A stretch of DNA of 46,977 bases from Bacteroidales bacterium (GTDB lineage: Bacteria; Bacteroidota; Bacteroidia; Bacteroidales; JAADJA01): contig JAUVJI010000013.1 in NCBI GenBank assembly GCA_030596605.1, forward strand, positions 1-46,977, read 5' to 3'. The translations under genes were made by a program, and so were the position numbers. Shown here piece by piece: positions 33,630 through 42,162 of this stretch. Position 1 is the stretch's first letter; each line of letters starts with the position of its first letter. The notes below the pieces were generated by a model. That model saw nothing but the letters and a program-made list of their open reading frames with translations, had not been told where the DNA came from and made no database searches.

Positions 33630-36161
33630 TTAATCATTTTTTAATAAAAAATTTATTTTTTTTCGAAACCAATTTGTCTCAGATAATTCTATTTGTGATA
33701 ATTGATATTTCGATAAAATTTCTTTATTGAATTTATCTTTCATATTGAAAGATTTAAAGAATTCTTCAACTTCATTAGATTCCAGATAATTAATTATTTC
33801 GTTCTCGTTATGTTTATCGCGTAATTTTTCAGCTTCTATTCTAAACTCTTGATAAGAATTACGTGAATTTTTATAAATTGAAATTATTTGATTTTTGTTT
33901 TTATTTTTTTGATAAATAATTTCATCAATATATTCTTGTTTGTTAAATCCTTCTAACTTCATTTCTTCAATGTTATCAGGATGATATAAATAATTTTCTA
34001 AACAATAGTAGTTGAGAATAAAGTAATTTGGATATTTTTTCCTTATCCTAATTATCTCGGCATCTATTAAAAAATCACGATCTCTAAGTCCATATATATC
34101 AGGATTAATTTTAACTTTCATAAAAACGGATGAGCTATCCCTTTCTGGGAAAAAACTAGTTTGAGATATTGTAATCCCATTTAGTAAACTTGCATTTTGG
34201 TTTTCACATACTATTATTTTTTCTTCAGAGATTGCTTTCCTTGCAATATCACTAGTTAACCCAAAAACTGAAACTTCATTTAAACTTATTTCACATCGTA
34301 TATTCATAATATTGTTGAATTCATATCTTCTCAATAGATTAAAATCGTAAAAATGAGGAATTCCACTAGTTGAGCATACTTCGCAATTGCATGGAATCAT
34401 TTCACTTACTTCTAATTTGTTAAAATCATTATGAATTTCAAATATAGTTTTTCTAATTAAATACAGAAATTCTCGTTTATTCTTACCACTTAATTCAATA
34501 GTTATTTTGCTATCAAAATATTTTTCTTTGATTATTGCATTTGTTTCATCGTATTGAAGCATTACTCCGTATCTCCAAAACTTTTCATCTAGAATATCTG
34601 AATTCATCTTAACAATTAGTCTTGCTACAATACCCTTTGGCATAAATTTATAACGGAATTCGAACTTTGTGTTTTCTGTAGATGTATGCCAATTATGTTC
34701 AACTTCATCAACTGGAAGCAATCTAGGAACTAAAAATTCGCCGTTTTCTAATTCGAAACACAAATCAAATTTTGTGTTTTTCATCAAAGAAATTAGTTCA
34801 CGTATTTTATTCTTATGTTCTTCATTTGACCATATTCGCTCAATATCATCATATGAAAACCTACCTTTTTGCTTAATTACTGATTTGTCATCAAGTACTT
34901 TGTATACACCTTTAGTTATCCATTCATGATTTAATATTACAATATCTTTTAAGTCTACATCTCTTTGAAAATGAATTATTACACCTAAATCATGAAAATA
35001 TTCGCTTAAGAATAAAGCACTATCTTTTTTCCTATAATGTTTTTTGCAAATATTTAGATACTCACATTGACTAATATAATTTAGTCCTGACAATTTTAAT
35101 TCTTCAATATCTCTTCTAATATCAACCCATACTTTTGGTAATGGATTTCCAATGTGTGGTAATTCTGAGGCAATCTTTTTTAATGAAGTTCTAAATTCAT
35201 TAAAATCCTTTCTGTTTTCATTTTTTAAACTTATTTTATCAAAAGAAATTATGTTATTGAAAGCTGATTGATATTCTTTAATAGGCAACTCTTTTGTCGG
35301 TTGGTCGCATTTGTTTAAAGCCATCATTACAGGGCTGTTATCGCCCAATAACTTTATTATATTTAACCAGTAAAAGAAGTCATCATGGCTATCCTCTTTT
35401 CTTGATTCAGTTACTAAGAGATAAATAGATCTCTTAGTTAAAAAAAATTGATGGGTCGAATGATAAATCTCTTGGCCACCAAAGTCCCAAATATTTATTT
35501 GAAAATCTCTTTCAATTTTTGGGTTAATTTCTTGAATTTCATCTTTAGGTATAACCCATCTACCAATATTTATTCCTTCAGTACTTGTTTCTTCTTCTAA
35601 TATATAATCCTCTTTTACAAGTGCTTTAGAAATACAGGTCTTTCCAACTCGCCCTTCTCCTACAATTAAAAGCTTAACCTCATAAATGAAATCTTGTTCC
35701 TTTAATTCTTTAAAAAAGTTCCTAACTGAGTCAATTCCTCTCGCGACTATCTCAGGCGGTAACATATCAAATGGATTATTAGATATCTTGAGTTCCTCAA
35801 TTCCATGCATGTTAGCCACTCTTTCTGGTAATTCTTTTAATTTATTGTTATTAAGGTTTAAGTATTTTAGCCTTTTAAGATTAGCTATATTCTCATTTAT
35901 TTTTATAACTTTATTATTTTCAAGATTGAGTTTTGCAAGTCTCTTTATTTTAACAATTTCTTTAGGAATTTCTTGTATTTTATTTCTTTTATCTTCATCT
36001 ATATAATCAGAATTACTAAGATCAATTGAAACTATATTTGGATGTTCAAATAGTTCTTTAGGGATTTCAGCAAGTCCGCAGTTTCTTAAGTCTACAACTC
36101 CCCAGCCATGAATAGTTACATTTTTTAGTGTTTCTTTAATCTTTTTTAAATTTCTCATCAT
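33630..36161 (-). CDS. LRR-Roc-COR (ROCO) GTPase with C-terminal TOPRIM/DUF4435-like domain
   Basis: Large multidomain protein of 843 residues without signal peptide. Leucine-rich repeats fill about 20-140 (LTKLNLENNKV-type units such as LKYLNLNNNKLKELPERV). The Roc GTPase follows: P-loop GEGRVGKT (168-175), DFGGQ (226-230), NKCD (283-286). The COR region runs about 340-620, with a Cys cluster CNCEVC (591-596). A last domain, about 625-740, has KIIVCEN (Glu653), GLRDRDFL (Asp694, Asp696) and YYCLENYLYHPDNI. This acidic pattern and the ENYL motif resemble TOPRIM nucleases of the DUF4435 kind, such as the PARIS effector AriB. A helical tail ends the protein. The gene is visibly more AT-rich than its neighbours and stands between repeats, suggesting transfer. 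The ROCO part is certain; the TOPRIM assignment and a defence role are inference. Confidence 0.85.
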   Translation of the reverse strand: MMRNLKKIKETLKNVTIHGWGVVDLRNCGLAEIPKELFEHPNIVSIDLSNSDYIDEDKRNKIQEIPKEIVKIKRLAKLNLENNKVIKINENIANLKRLKYLNLNNNKLKELPERVANMHGIEELKISNNPFDMLPPEIVARGIDSVRNFFKELKEQDFIYEVKLLIVGEGRVGKTCISKALVKEDYILEEETSTEGINIGRWVIPKDEIQEINPKIERDFQINIWDFGGQEIYHSTHQFFLTKRSIYLLVTESRKEDSHDDFFYWLNIIKLLGDNSPVMMALNKCDQPTKELPIKEYQSAFNNIISFDKISLKNENRKDFNEFRTSLKKIASELPHIGNPLPKVWVDIRRDIEELKLSGLNYISQCEYLNICKKHYRKKDSALFLSEYFHDLGVIIHFQRDVDLKDIVILNHEWITKGVYKVLDDKSVIKQKGRFSYDDIERIWSNEEHKNKIRELISLMKNTKFDLCFELENGEFLVPRLLPVDEVEHNWHTSTENTKFEFRYKFMPKGIVARLIVKMNSDILDEKFWRYGVMLQYDETNAIIKEKYFDSKITIELSGKNKREFLYLIRKTIFEIHNDFNKLEVSEMIPCNCEVCSTSGIPHFYDFNLLRRYEFNNIMNIRCEISLNEVSVFGLTSDIARKAISEEKIIVCENQNASLLNGITISQTSFFPERDSSSVFMKVKINPDIYGLRDRDFLIDAEIIRIRKKYPNYFILNYYCLENYLYHPDNIEEMKLEGFNKQEYIDEIIYQKNKNKNQIISIYKNSRNSYQEFRIEAEKLRDKHNENEIINYLESNEVEEFFKSFNMKDKFNKEILSKYQLSQIELSETNWFRKKINFLLKND

Positions 36162-36466
36162 TTAAGATTTTTCTATTATGCTGCAAACAACTCATTATAA
36201 TATAGAATTATAATTGATAAAATTATGCTGAAATATATAATTATAAAATAGCTTTTATAAATTCAGCAAACTCCCTTCATACTCAAAATATTCAACCCCT
36301 CTGTCCCATCTATAAAATTGTTACTTTCGGCTAATATCTATAGCAAAGATATAGATATTATTAATGTGATTTTTAAAGAGGTGAAGATTTGGTATAAGTC
36401 TCACCATGGCTTGGCTCGCATTTGAAGACTTACCCCTGGTAGTTCCCCCTCGATGGGGATACAGGG
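36162..36466. other. Intergenic stretch upstream of the ROCO gene
   Basis: Very AT-rich near 36180-36260, probably holding the ROCO promoter, though no full consensus is seen. It contains the repeat copy 36391-36431. No gene recognised. Confidence 0.5.
36391..36431 (+). repeat. Repeat copy upstream of the ROCO gene
   Basis: GGTATAAGTCTCACCATGGC to TGAAGACTT, in the same orientation as the copy at 33576-33616, so the ROCO gene is bracketed by direct repeats about 2.8 kb apart. Confidence 0.55.
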
Positions 36467-36735
36467 CATAGCCGTCAATTTAAAGCCGTAATCTTTTATA
36501 ATCAATAAATTATATCCCCCACGGGAAAGGGTTACTATGTTCATTTCGATTTTACAATAGTTTATCCCCTACGGGGATTAGGTAATTATAATAATATCAA
36601 TTTGTTTAATTTCTTACCGCGTAGCGGTTTTACTATTGTAAAAAAACGACTGTAAAAGAACGGATTTCGCCGTAGGTGATAAATAAATTTTCATTTTTTT
36701 CAAGACTTATTTTTATCCTTAAATTGACGGCTATG
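36467..36735. mobile_element. 269-bp inverted-repeat element (MITE-like)
   Basis: The ends carry a perfect 17-bp inverted repeat, CATAGCCGTCAATTTAA at 36467-36483 and its complement at 36719-36735. The interior has no ORF but further short palindromes (CCCCTACGGGG, ACCGCGTAGCGGT) and an inner inverted pair around TTTTACAATAG / CTATTGTAAAA. It is non-coding and probably a dispersed element or a structured repeat. Confidence 0.65.
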
Positions 36736-36872
36736 GGGTGTCATTTCACCCTATTTATCCTTCACTTCACCAACCAAATTCTTAACTCCACAGTTTTAAG
36801 GTTTCTTTGGCCTGCCCCAGGCAGTAGTTTTGTTTTTGAAAATTAAATTTTAAACCATTAAAAAATAAAACA

Positions 36873-37250
36873 ATGAAAACTTTAGTCTTAACAACAGCCC
36901 TGGTAGTTTTAACTACACTTACTTATGCACAAGTACAAAAAGGAACCCGGCAAAAGGTTTCTGATACCAAAACTGAGAATGTAAAATGTAACCTGGTGAA
37001 AGAATCACAGGATCAACTTACTTTGATAATAAAAAAAGTTACCGATCAGAAAGTAACCGTTAAACTGAAAAAGGAAAACGGAATGCTGGTACACCAGAGA
37101 AATTTGAAAAAAGCTGAGAACAACAGGATAACCTACGACATCAGCGCACTCCCTGAAGGTAAATACAAATTTGAAGTTACATCCGGTAAAGAAGTTTTGT
37201 ACACCCAAAAATTTAACAAAGGTGAGGGTATACTGGCCCTAACCTATTAA
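36873..37250 (+). CDS. Small secreted beta-sandwich protein of unknown function
   Basis: A 125-residue protein with a clear signal peptide (MKTLVLTTALVVLTTLTYAQ). The mature part is Lys-rich and predicted all-beta: pairs of alternating strands such as QLTLIIKKV, KVTVKLKKENGMLVHQRN and GKYKFEVTSGKEVLYTQKF. The ISALPEGKYKFEV pattern is like that of Ig-like DUF3244 proteins and the strands of T9SS sorting domains (SxLPxGxYxF), but the terminal KxxVxR-type end is absent. It lies about 90 bases upstream of a histidine kinase gene on the same strand and could be under the same control. No function is assigned. Confidence 0.78.
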   Translation: MKTLVLTTALVVLTTLTYAQVQKGTRQKVSDTKTENVKCNLVKESQDQLTLIIKKVTDQKVTVKLKKENGMLVHQRNLKKAENNRITYDISALPEGKYKFEVTSGKEVLYTQKFNKGEGILALTY

Positions 37251-37341
37251 TACTTCAGCAGGAAATTGCAATTAATTCAGTTTTTTGACATCCTGACCAC
37301 AAACCTATGAGCTTAATTTGTAAATTTGGTTGCTTATAATT

Positions 37342-38379
37342 ATGCTCAGCTATATTAAAAACATATGGATTCGCTGGGGAAGTATTTTACTTCTTGGGAT
37401 TTTATTCAGGTTTCTGCTGGATGTGATCTTCAGTTTATTATACCGCAACTATATCTTATTTCAGCCATTCGACAGCTATTTCTTTACCATTATAATTACA
37501 TTCCTGGTATTTGAAAGTTTATTTCACCTGAATAAAATTATAGACAAAAAGGCTATGTGGGATAAAAATCCATACAAGCGATTTTTAATTCAATGGTTGT
37601 TGAGTTTCGGCATAGGGTTGTTTTTTGCCCTGGTCATTCGCTGGATAGCTGTCCTGATATTTATAAAATTTACTTATGTAAACTTATTTGACGAAATAGT
37701 AATCGTTGTTTTTGTTCTATTGATTACAACTACCACTACGGTTGTGGACTTAAGCATGTTTTTATTGGAAAAGTGGAGGTTCTCATTAGCGGAACTGGAA
37801 CGCTTTAAAAAGGAAAATGCGGAATTCCGATTCGAATTTTTGCGGGCACAGGTGAATCCTCATTTTCTGTTCAATAGTCTGAATACACTTTCATCATTGG
37901 TTTATGAGAGCAAGGATAAAGCGGCTTCCTTTATCAGGGAATTGTCGGATGTTTACAGGTATATCCTGGAAAACAGGGATATTGAATTAATTACCCTCGA
38001 AAAGGAACTGGAAATGTTGCAATCTTATGTCAATTTGATTCATTTAAGGTTTGAACAAAATTTATTTGTTACTGTAGATGTTGGCAAAAATGCAGGTGGT
38101 TTTTTAATAGCGCCTCTAACATTGCAAATGCTGGTTGAAAATGCAATAAAGCACAATGTGATCTCTAAGAAGAAGCCGCTCAACATTCGTATCTTTACAG
38201 ATGATAATTATATTTTCGTAAATAATAACCTGCAGAAAAAAGAATTGAAAGAATATAGCAGTAAACTGGGTTTGAAGAATATAAAAAACAGATACGGATA
38301 CCTTACTGACAGGAAATTGGAAGTAATTGAGGAAGCGAACGAATTTAGTGTAAAAGTTCCATTAATACAAAACGCATGA
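37342..38379 (+). CDS. LytS/YehU-family sensor histidine kinase
   Basis: Membrane histidine kinase of 345 residues from the ATG at 37342 (an upstream TTG at 37330 is unlikely). Four transmembrane helices span about 7-150. A short coiled linker (LAELERFKKENAEFRFEFLRAQ) leads into the His_kinase (PF06580) domain with phosphoacceptor His in QVNPHFLFNSLNTLSSL. The ATPase region has LTLQMLVENAIKHN (N box). No extracellular ligand domain is present. The stop overlaps the start of the LytTR regulator by ATGA, so they form a unit. These pairs in Bacteroidota often control envelope or exopolysaccharide genes; the target here may include the lipoprotein gene directly downstream. Confidence 0.92.
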   Translation: MLSYIKNIWIRWGSILLLGILFRFLLDVIFSLLYRNYILFQPFDSYFFTIIITFLVFESLFHLNKIIDKKAMWDKNPYKRFLIQWLLSFGIGLFFALVIRWIAVLIFIKFTYVNLFDEIVIVVFVLLITTTTTVVDLSMFLLEKWRFSLAELERFKKENAEFRFEFLRAQVNPHFLFNSLNTLSSLVYESKDKAASFIRELSDVYRYILENRDIELITLEKELEMLQSYVNLIHLRFEQNLFVTVDVGKNAGGFLIAPLTLQMLVENAIKHNVISKKKPLNIRIFTDDNYIFVNNNLQKKELKEYSSKLGLKNIKNRYGYLTDRKLEVIEEANEFSVKVPLIQNA

Positions 38380-39143
38380 ATGTCCTGATAGTAGAAGATG
38401 AGCCCCATGCACAAAATGAATTGAAGCGTTTGCTGAAGAATTCAGAATTCGATATTCAGGTGCTTGAATGTATTGATTCTGTTGAGGATTGTGTAATGTG
38501 GCTAAAAGAGAATAAGAACCCTGAATTGATTTTTTTGGATATTCAATTATCAGATGGTTTGAGTTTTGAAATTTTTAATCAAATTGAGGTAAAGATTCCG
38601 GTTATTTTTACAACGGCTTTTGATGAATATGCCATTCAGGCATTTAAGGTAAACAGCATTGATTATTTGCTAAAACCAATAAAGCAGGCAGATTTGAACA
38701 ATGCGTTAAAAAAGTTTAAATCTATTTCGGAACAGTATGGAGAAAGCAGGACTACGCTAAACCTGGATCAAATTGAGCAATTATTAAAAATAAACAAACC
38801 GAAGTATAAAAGCCGGTTTATAGCCAGGGTTGGAGATCAGATAAAACATGTTGATATTAAGGATGTGGCCTATTTCCAGGCCGAAGACAATGAAGTTTTG
38901 TTAATCACAAAAAACAGCAATAAATACATTATCGATTACTCGCTCGACCAACTTGTTAACTTGCTGCATCCTGATCAATTTTTCAGGGTCAACCGTAGTT
39001 ATATTGTAACGGTTGAAGCCATTGAAAAGATCAGTAAATATTTTAACAGCAGGTTGCATCTGGAGCTGATCCCTTCCACAGAAGATGCTGTTTTGATCAG
39101 CAGGGTGAAAGTTCCTGAATTTTTGAAATGGATGGATAAATAA
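38376..39143 (+). CDS. LytTR-family response regulator
   Basis: Response regulator of 255 residues. The receiver domain spans 1-125 with phosphoacceptor Asp55 (LIFLDIQLSDG), Thr in FTTAFDEYA and Lys in LLKPIKQ. The LytTR DNA-binding domain spans about 150-255 (FIARVGDQIKHVDIKDVAYFQAEDNEV, FRVNRSYIV). It overlaps the kinase gene by 4 bases and the next gene by 1 base (TAATG), so all three are translated as one tightly coupled operon. Confidence 0.94.
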   Translation: MNVLIVEDEPHAQNELKRLLKNSEFDIQVLECIDSVEDCVMWLKENKNPELIFLDIQLSDGLSFEIFNQIEVKIPVIFTTAFDEYAIQAFKVNSIDYLLKPIKQADLNNALKKFKSISEQYGESRTTLNLDQIEQLLKINKPKYKSRFIARVGDQIKHVDIKDVAYFQAEDNEVLLITKNSNKYIIDYSLDQLVNLLHPDQFFRVNRSYIVTVEAIEKISKYFNSRLHLELIPSTEDAVLISRVKVPEFLKWMDK

Positions 39144-40801
39144 TGACTAAAAAACTAACACATATAATTCTTTTATTATCTGCAATCATTGTATTGTTTA
39201 CTTCCTGTGAGCAAGTTGTGGTGAGGGTTGTGGATATTCCACCCAATACCCCAACAGACCAGCCTGTTTTTATAACCGGTAATTTTAACAATTGGGATCC
39301 GGGCGATGAAAAATACAGGATGCAACTTCAACCCGATAGTTCATATATTGCAGTACTACCTCCGGGTTTTGGATCGCTTGAATATAAATTTACCCGTGGT
39401 GACTGGACAACGGTGGAAAAAGATTTATGCGGTCGTGAAATTGATAACCGCAGCTTGATTTTGGGAGAAAGTGATACTGTAATTAATTCCATTGAAAGCT
39501 GGAGTGATCTCGATCCTGTTAATTGTCCGAGGGTCACGCTTGTATTATCTGAAATACCTCGAAATACTCCCAAAAATGATCCAATTTCTGTTGCTGGTAA
39601 TTTTAATTCCTGGGATCCTGAAGAATCAATATTGCATAGGGACAGTACTGGGAAATACTTCATTACGATTGACCGCCCACATGGTATTTCGGAGCTGGAA
39701 TTCAAAATATTCCGGGGTAATCTGGCTTCTGCCGAATCGGATGAATATGGAAATATTTTGCCCAATCGAATCATTCAGTTTGGTAAGGCAGATACAATAG
39801 AAGTAAATATTGATGGCTGGATCGATGTAAGGGAAAAAATGGGAAGTTCCAATGTTATATTAATTGTGGAGAATTTTCCTGTATCAACACTTCAAAATGA
39901 TAACCTTTATTTTGCTAGCAGTTTGAGTAACTGGACAGCCAATGACAGGAATTTTATGTTCCTGAAAGATACGAAAGGAAATTATTTCTATTCCATACCT
40001 CGGAAAAGAAAAACGTTGGAGTATAAAATTACCCGTGGTAATTGGTCTTCTGTTGAAGTTGATAAATTTGGTTTTGATATATCCAACAGAACCTTAAATT
40101 TGGCAGAGGATGATACGGCTTATATTGATATACAAGGGTGGAAGGATAAAACTCCGATCAATGATCATGAGGTGACCATTATACTTAAAAGTTTACCGAA
40201 AACGACCCCTGATGATGCTGATATTTATATCACAGGTAATTTTAATGATTGGGCACAGCGGAGTAAAAAGCATAAGTTTAATCGCAATGAGCAAGGAAGA
40301 TATACGGTTGATATTCCGCGTCAAAGAGGAGTACTGGAGTTTAAAATATTGCGTGGATCATGGTCGACAATAGAAGTAGATAAATTTGGAGCAGAAATAC
40401 CAAACCGGGTTGAATACTACCGGGATGTTGATATTTTGAATGTTGATGTAGCCAACTGGCGCGACTTACCAACCCAGAAAGTAACAGACGTTACACTTGT
40501 GCTTAATAGTTTACCTGCCAATACGCCCCAATTGGAAGACATCTATCTGGCTCCTGATTTTAATGGCTGGGATCCGGGTGACAGAAATATGATCTTTACA
40601 AAACTAAGTAATAACAGACTTTATATTACAATCCCAAAGAATGGATATTATCTTGAGTTTAAAATTACACGCGGTAACTGGGGCAATGTAGAAGTGGATG
40701 ATCAAGGGAATGAAATTCCAAATCGCATTTTACATTACGGTTTTGCCGATACTGTTTTGATAGATGTAGTTAAGTGGCGTGATTTTGATGGAAACTACTG
40801 A
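39143..40801 (+). CDS. Lipoprotein of five tandem CBM48/E-set-like domains
   Basis: Predicted surface or periplasmic lipoprotein of 552 residues (lipobox LFTSC, Cys22), made almost wholly of five repeats of about 100 residues (roughly 22-123, 129-227, 236-334, 342-440 and 449-547). Each has the pattern GNFNxWDPGD, then LEFKITRGxWxxVEVDxxGxEIPNR, then a strand ending WxD. The GNFNxW motif and E-set fold are those of glycogen-binding CBM48/CBM20-type domains of AMPK and starch enzymes. Tryptophans at the expected sugar-stacking sites are present in most repeats. No catalytic domain is present. The 1-base overlap with the LytTR gene indicates a common function: a glycan-binding or sensing lipoprotein that may feed the kinase (inference). 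Confidence 0.85.
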   Translation: MTKKLTHIILLLSAIIVLFTSCEQVVVRVVDIPPNTPTDQPVFITGNFNNWDPGDEKYRMQLQPDSSYIAVLPPGFGSLEYKFTRGDWTTVEKDLCGREIDNRSLILGESDTVINSIESWSDLDPVNCPRVTLVLSEIPRNTPKNDPISVAGNFNSWDPEESILHRDSTGKYFITIDRPHGISELEFKIFRGNLASAESDEYGNILPNRIIQFGKADTIEVNIDGWIDVREKMGSSNVILIVENFPVSTLQNDNLYFASSLSNWTANDRNFMFLKDTKGNYFYSIPRKRKTLEYKITRGNWSSVEVDKFGFDISNRTLNLAEDDTAYIDIQGWKDKTPINDHEVTIILKSLPKTTPDDADIYITGNFNDWAQRSKKHKFNRNEQGRYTVDIPRQRGVLEFKILRGSWSTIEVDKFGAEIPNRVEYYRDVDILNVDVANWRDLPTQKVTDVTLVLNSLPANTPQLEDIYLAPDFNGWDPGDRNMIFTKLSNNRLYITIPKNGYYLEFKITRGNWGNVEVDDQGNEIPNRILHYGFADTVLIDVVKWRDFDGNY

Positions 40802-40947
40802 TGAAATTCCAAACAATAAAATTCAAAAAACAAATAAATTTCAATTACCAAACTTTCAGATTCCAAAATACAATGATCAAATTTTATCAGCAGTTTTTCG
40901 GGCATATAAAGTCGTTGGAAGTTTGATCCAAAAGTTTTTTTACTTTG

Positions 40948-41096
40948 TTATTCCCTGATGAGCTTTACTTCCACATTTATTTCATCTTTTAAATGACGTT
41001 TTACGGCGCAAAGACTTGCTGACTGAATTACTGCATTATCGTATGTCCGTTTACATTCGCAAATACTTTCTTTTTACCATCAAAATAAATTTCCAT
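40948..41096 (-). pseudogene. OsmC-family protein relic with internal deletion
   Basis: On the minus strand the ATG at 41096 opens MEIYFDGKKKVFANVNGHTI, which matches the N-terminus of OsmC/YhfA-like proteins, and then a frameshift and stop follow. In another frame the next bases read IQSASLCAVKRHLKDEINV then EVKLIRE and stop at 40948, matching the C-terminus (A..C.VKxHL). The middle of about 90 residues is missing. It is a deletion relic. Confidence 0.6.
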
Positions 41097-41138
41097 GAAT
41101 TGTTTTTTAAAAGTGTCTAAAATGCCTAAAGTACTTAT

Positions 41139-41289
41139 AGTGCCTAAAGTTTTAGCTTCTAACTATTGAGAAATAATTGTAATAGTTTCACTTCCTAAAA
41201 CCATCAGGATCATTTTCTCATACCTTAATTTTAAGTGAAGAGTCCGGTTTACTTCTTGACAGATTTGTTTCCCAATAACTTTAGGCACT
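41139..41289. repeat. Inverted repeat pair AGTGCCTAAAGTT
   Basis: AGTGCCTAAAGTT at 41139-41151 and its perfect complement at 41277-41289, 125 bases apart. A further AGTGTCTAAAATGCCTAAAG lies just to the left. A dispersed-repeat fragment; not coding. Confidence 0.5.
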
Positions 41290-41335
41290 CTAAATTTTAG
41301 TTCACTTTTTCCAAAGGAATGCCTTCGGCAAAGTA

Positions 41336-41525
41336 CTGATTAGTTACTTATTTAGTAACTAATCAGTCTGTTAGTAAATTGTGAAAACGATCAGGGAAAA
41401 TCAGAAAATAAATACCAAACCTCCCCTCTTGAGAGGGGTGTAGGGGTGTGTTATAATAAAAATATCATTTATTTTCTGATTTTCCCTTCAATATCTTCGT
41501 TTTTCTGTCTACACTGATTAGTTAC
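41336..41525. mobile_element. MITE-like unit with GTAACTAATCAG termini
   Basis: CTGATTAGTTAC occurs at 41336-41347, as its complement at 41355-41366, and again at 41514-41525. The segment 41355-41416 is an imperfect inverted copy of 41463-41525 (including the stretch AAAATCAGAAAATAAAT), so 41355-41525 can fold into one long hairpin around a CCTCCCCTC...GAGGGG centre. It ends 50 bases from the tadA stop. Confidence 0.62.
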
Positions 41526-41575
41526 CTTAATTTATTAATGATTGTATCTTATTTAGCAATTAGGTTACTTTATGT

Positions 41576-42022
41576 TTATCGCTTTAATTTAAAATACTCC
41601 TTCATCAATTCCCCGCATTCTTTCTCTAACACCCCAGCTATGACTTTTGTTTTTGGATGAAGTAATTTTCCCCTGATTTTTGTATATCCTTTTTTCTCAT
41701 CATTGGCCCCATATACTATTTTCCCGATCCTTGACCAATATGAAGCGCCTGCACACATAACACAGGGCTCAATGGTAACATACAACGTGCATTCCTCTAA
41801 AAATTTTGCTCCGAGATAATTAGTAGCAGAAGTAAAAGCCTGCATTTCTGCGTGGGCAGTTGCATCATTCAATCTTTCACTCAGGTTGTGCGCACGGGCA
41901 ATAATTTTTTCATTGCATACGATTATTGCTCCAACCGGAACCTCATCAGCATCAAATGCCTTTTTTGCCTCTTTTAGCGCTTCCTTCATGAAATATTCAT
42001 CTGAAAATACTGTTAAAGTCAT
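41576..42022 (-). CDS. tadA: tRNA-specific adenosine deaminase TadA
   Basis: Cytoplasmic zinc enzyme of 148 residues that converts adenosine to inosine at position 34 of tRNA-Arg. The cytidine-deaminase fold has the zinc and catalytic motif HAE (His57, Glu59) and PCVMC (Cys87, Cys90). N-terminal MKEALKEAKKAFDADEVPVGAIIV and TAHAEMQAF are typical of TadA, as is the length. It is a single gene with its 3' end next to a MITE. A related guanine or cytosine deaminase is less likely because the NDATAHAEM pattern and size fit TadA. Confidence 0.92.
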   Translation of the reverse strand: MTLTVFSDEYFMKEALKEAKKAFDADEVPVGAIIVCNEKIIARAHNLSERLNDATAHAEMQAFTSATNYLGAKFLEECTLYVTIEPCVMCAGASYWSRIGKIVYGANDEKKGYTKIRGKLLHPKTKVIAGVLEKECGELMKEYFKLKR

Positions 42023-42162
42023 TTGTAAAATTTTTTGCCAAAATTATAAACATTACTTGATTTCAATGAAATAAATTTAGAACACTTCTAAATATATAAA
42101 AATGATCAATACTTCGGAACAAGTGTTTAAATTTGTATTCGATTAACCATAAAATTTAAATC

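Larger units (their letters stand above)
40802..41575. other. Repeat-rich gene-free stretch with an OsmC relic
   Basis: No intact gene. It contains an OsmC-family relic (40948-41096, minus strand), a 13-bp inverted repeat pair (41139-41289) and a MITE-like unit (41336-41525). Confidence 0.7.

Noticed and set aside
36467-36735. CRISPR array
   Set aside because: The short palindromes are not identical, not evenly spaced, and no unique spacers lie between them; no cas gene is near.
37321-37328. TAAATTTG as promoter of the LytS-type kinase
   Set aside because: No -33 partner at the right distance, and the leader before the ATG at 37342 would be only a few bases.
39328-39774. 148-residue minus-strand frame in the five-repeat lipoprotein gene
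   Set aside because: Antisense shadow; its apparent regularity comes from the repeat structure of the plus-strand gene.
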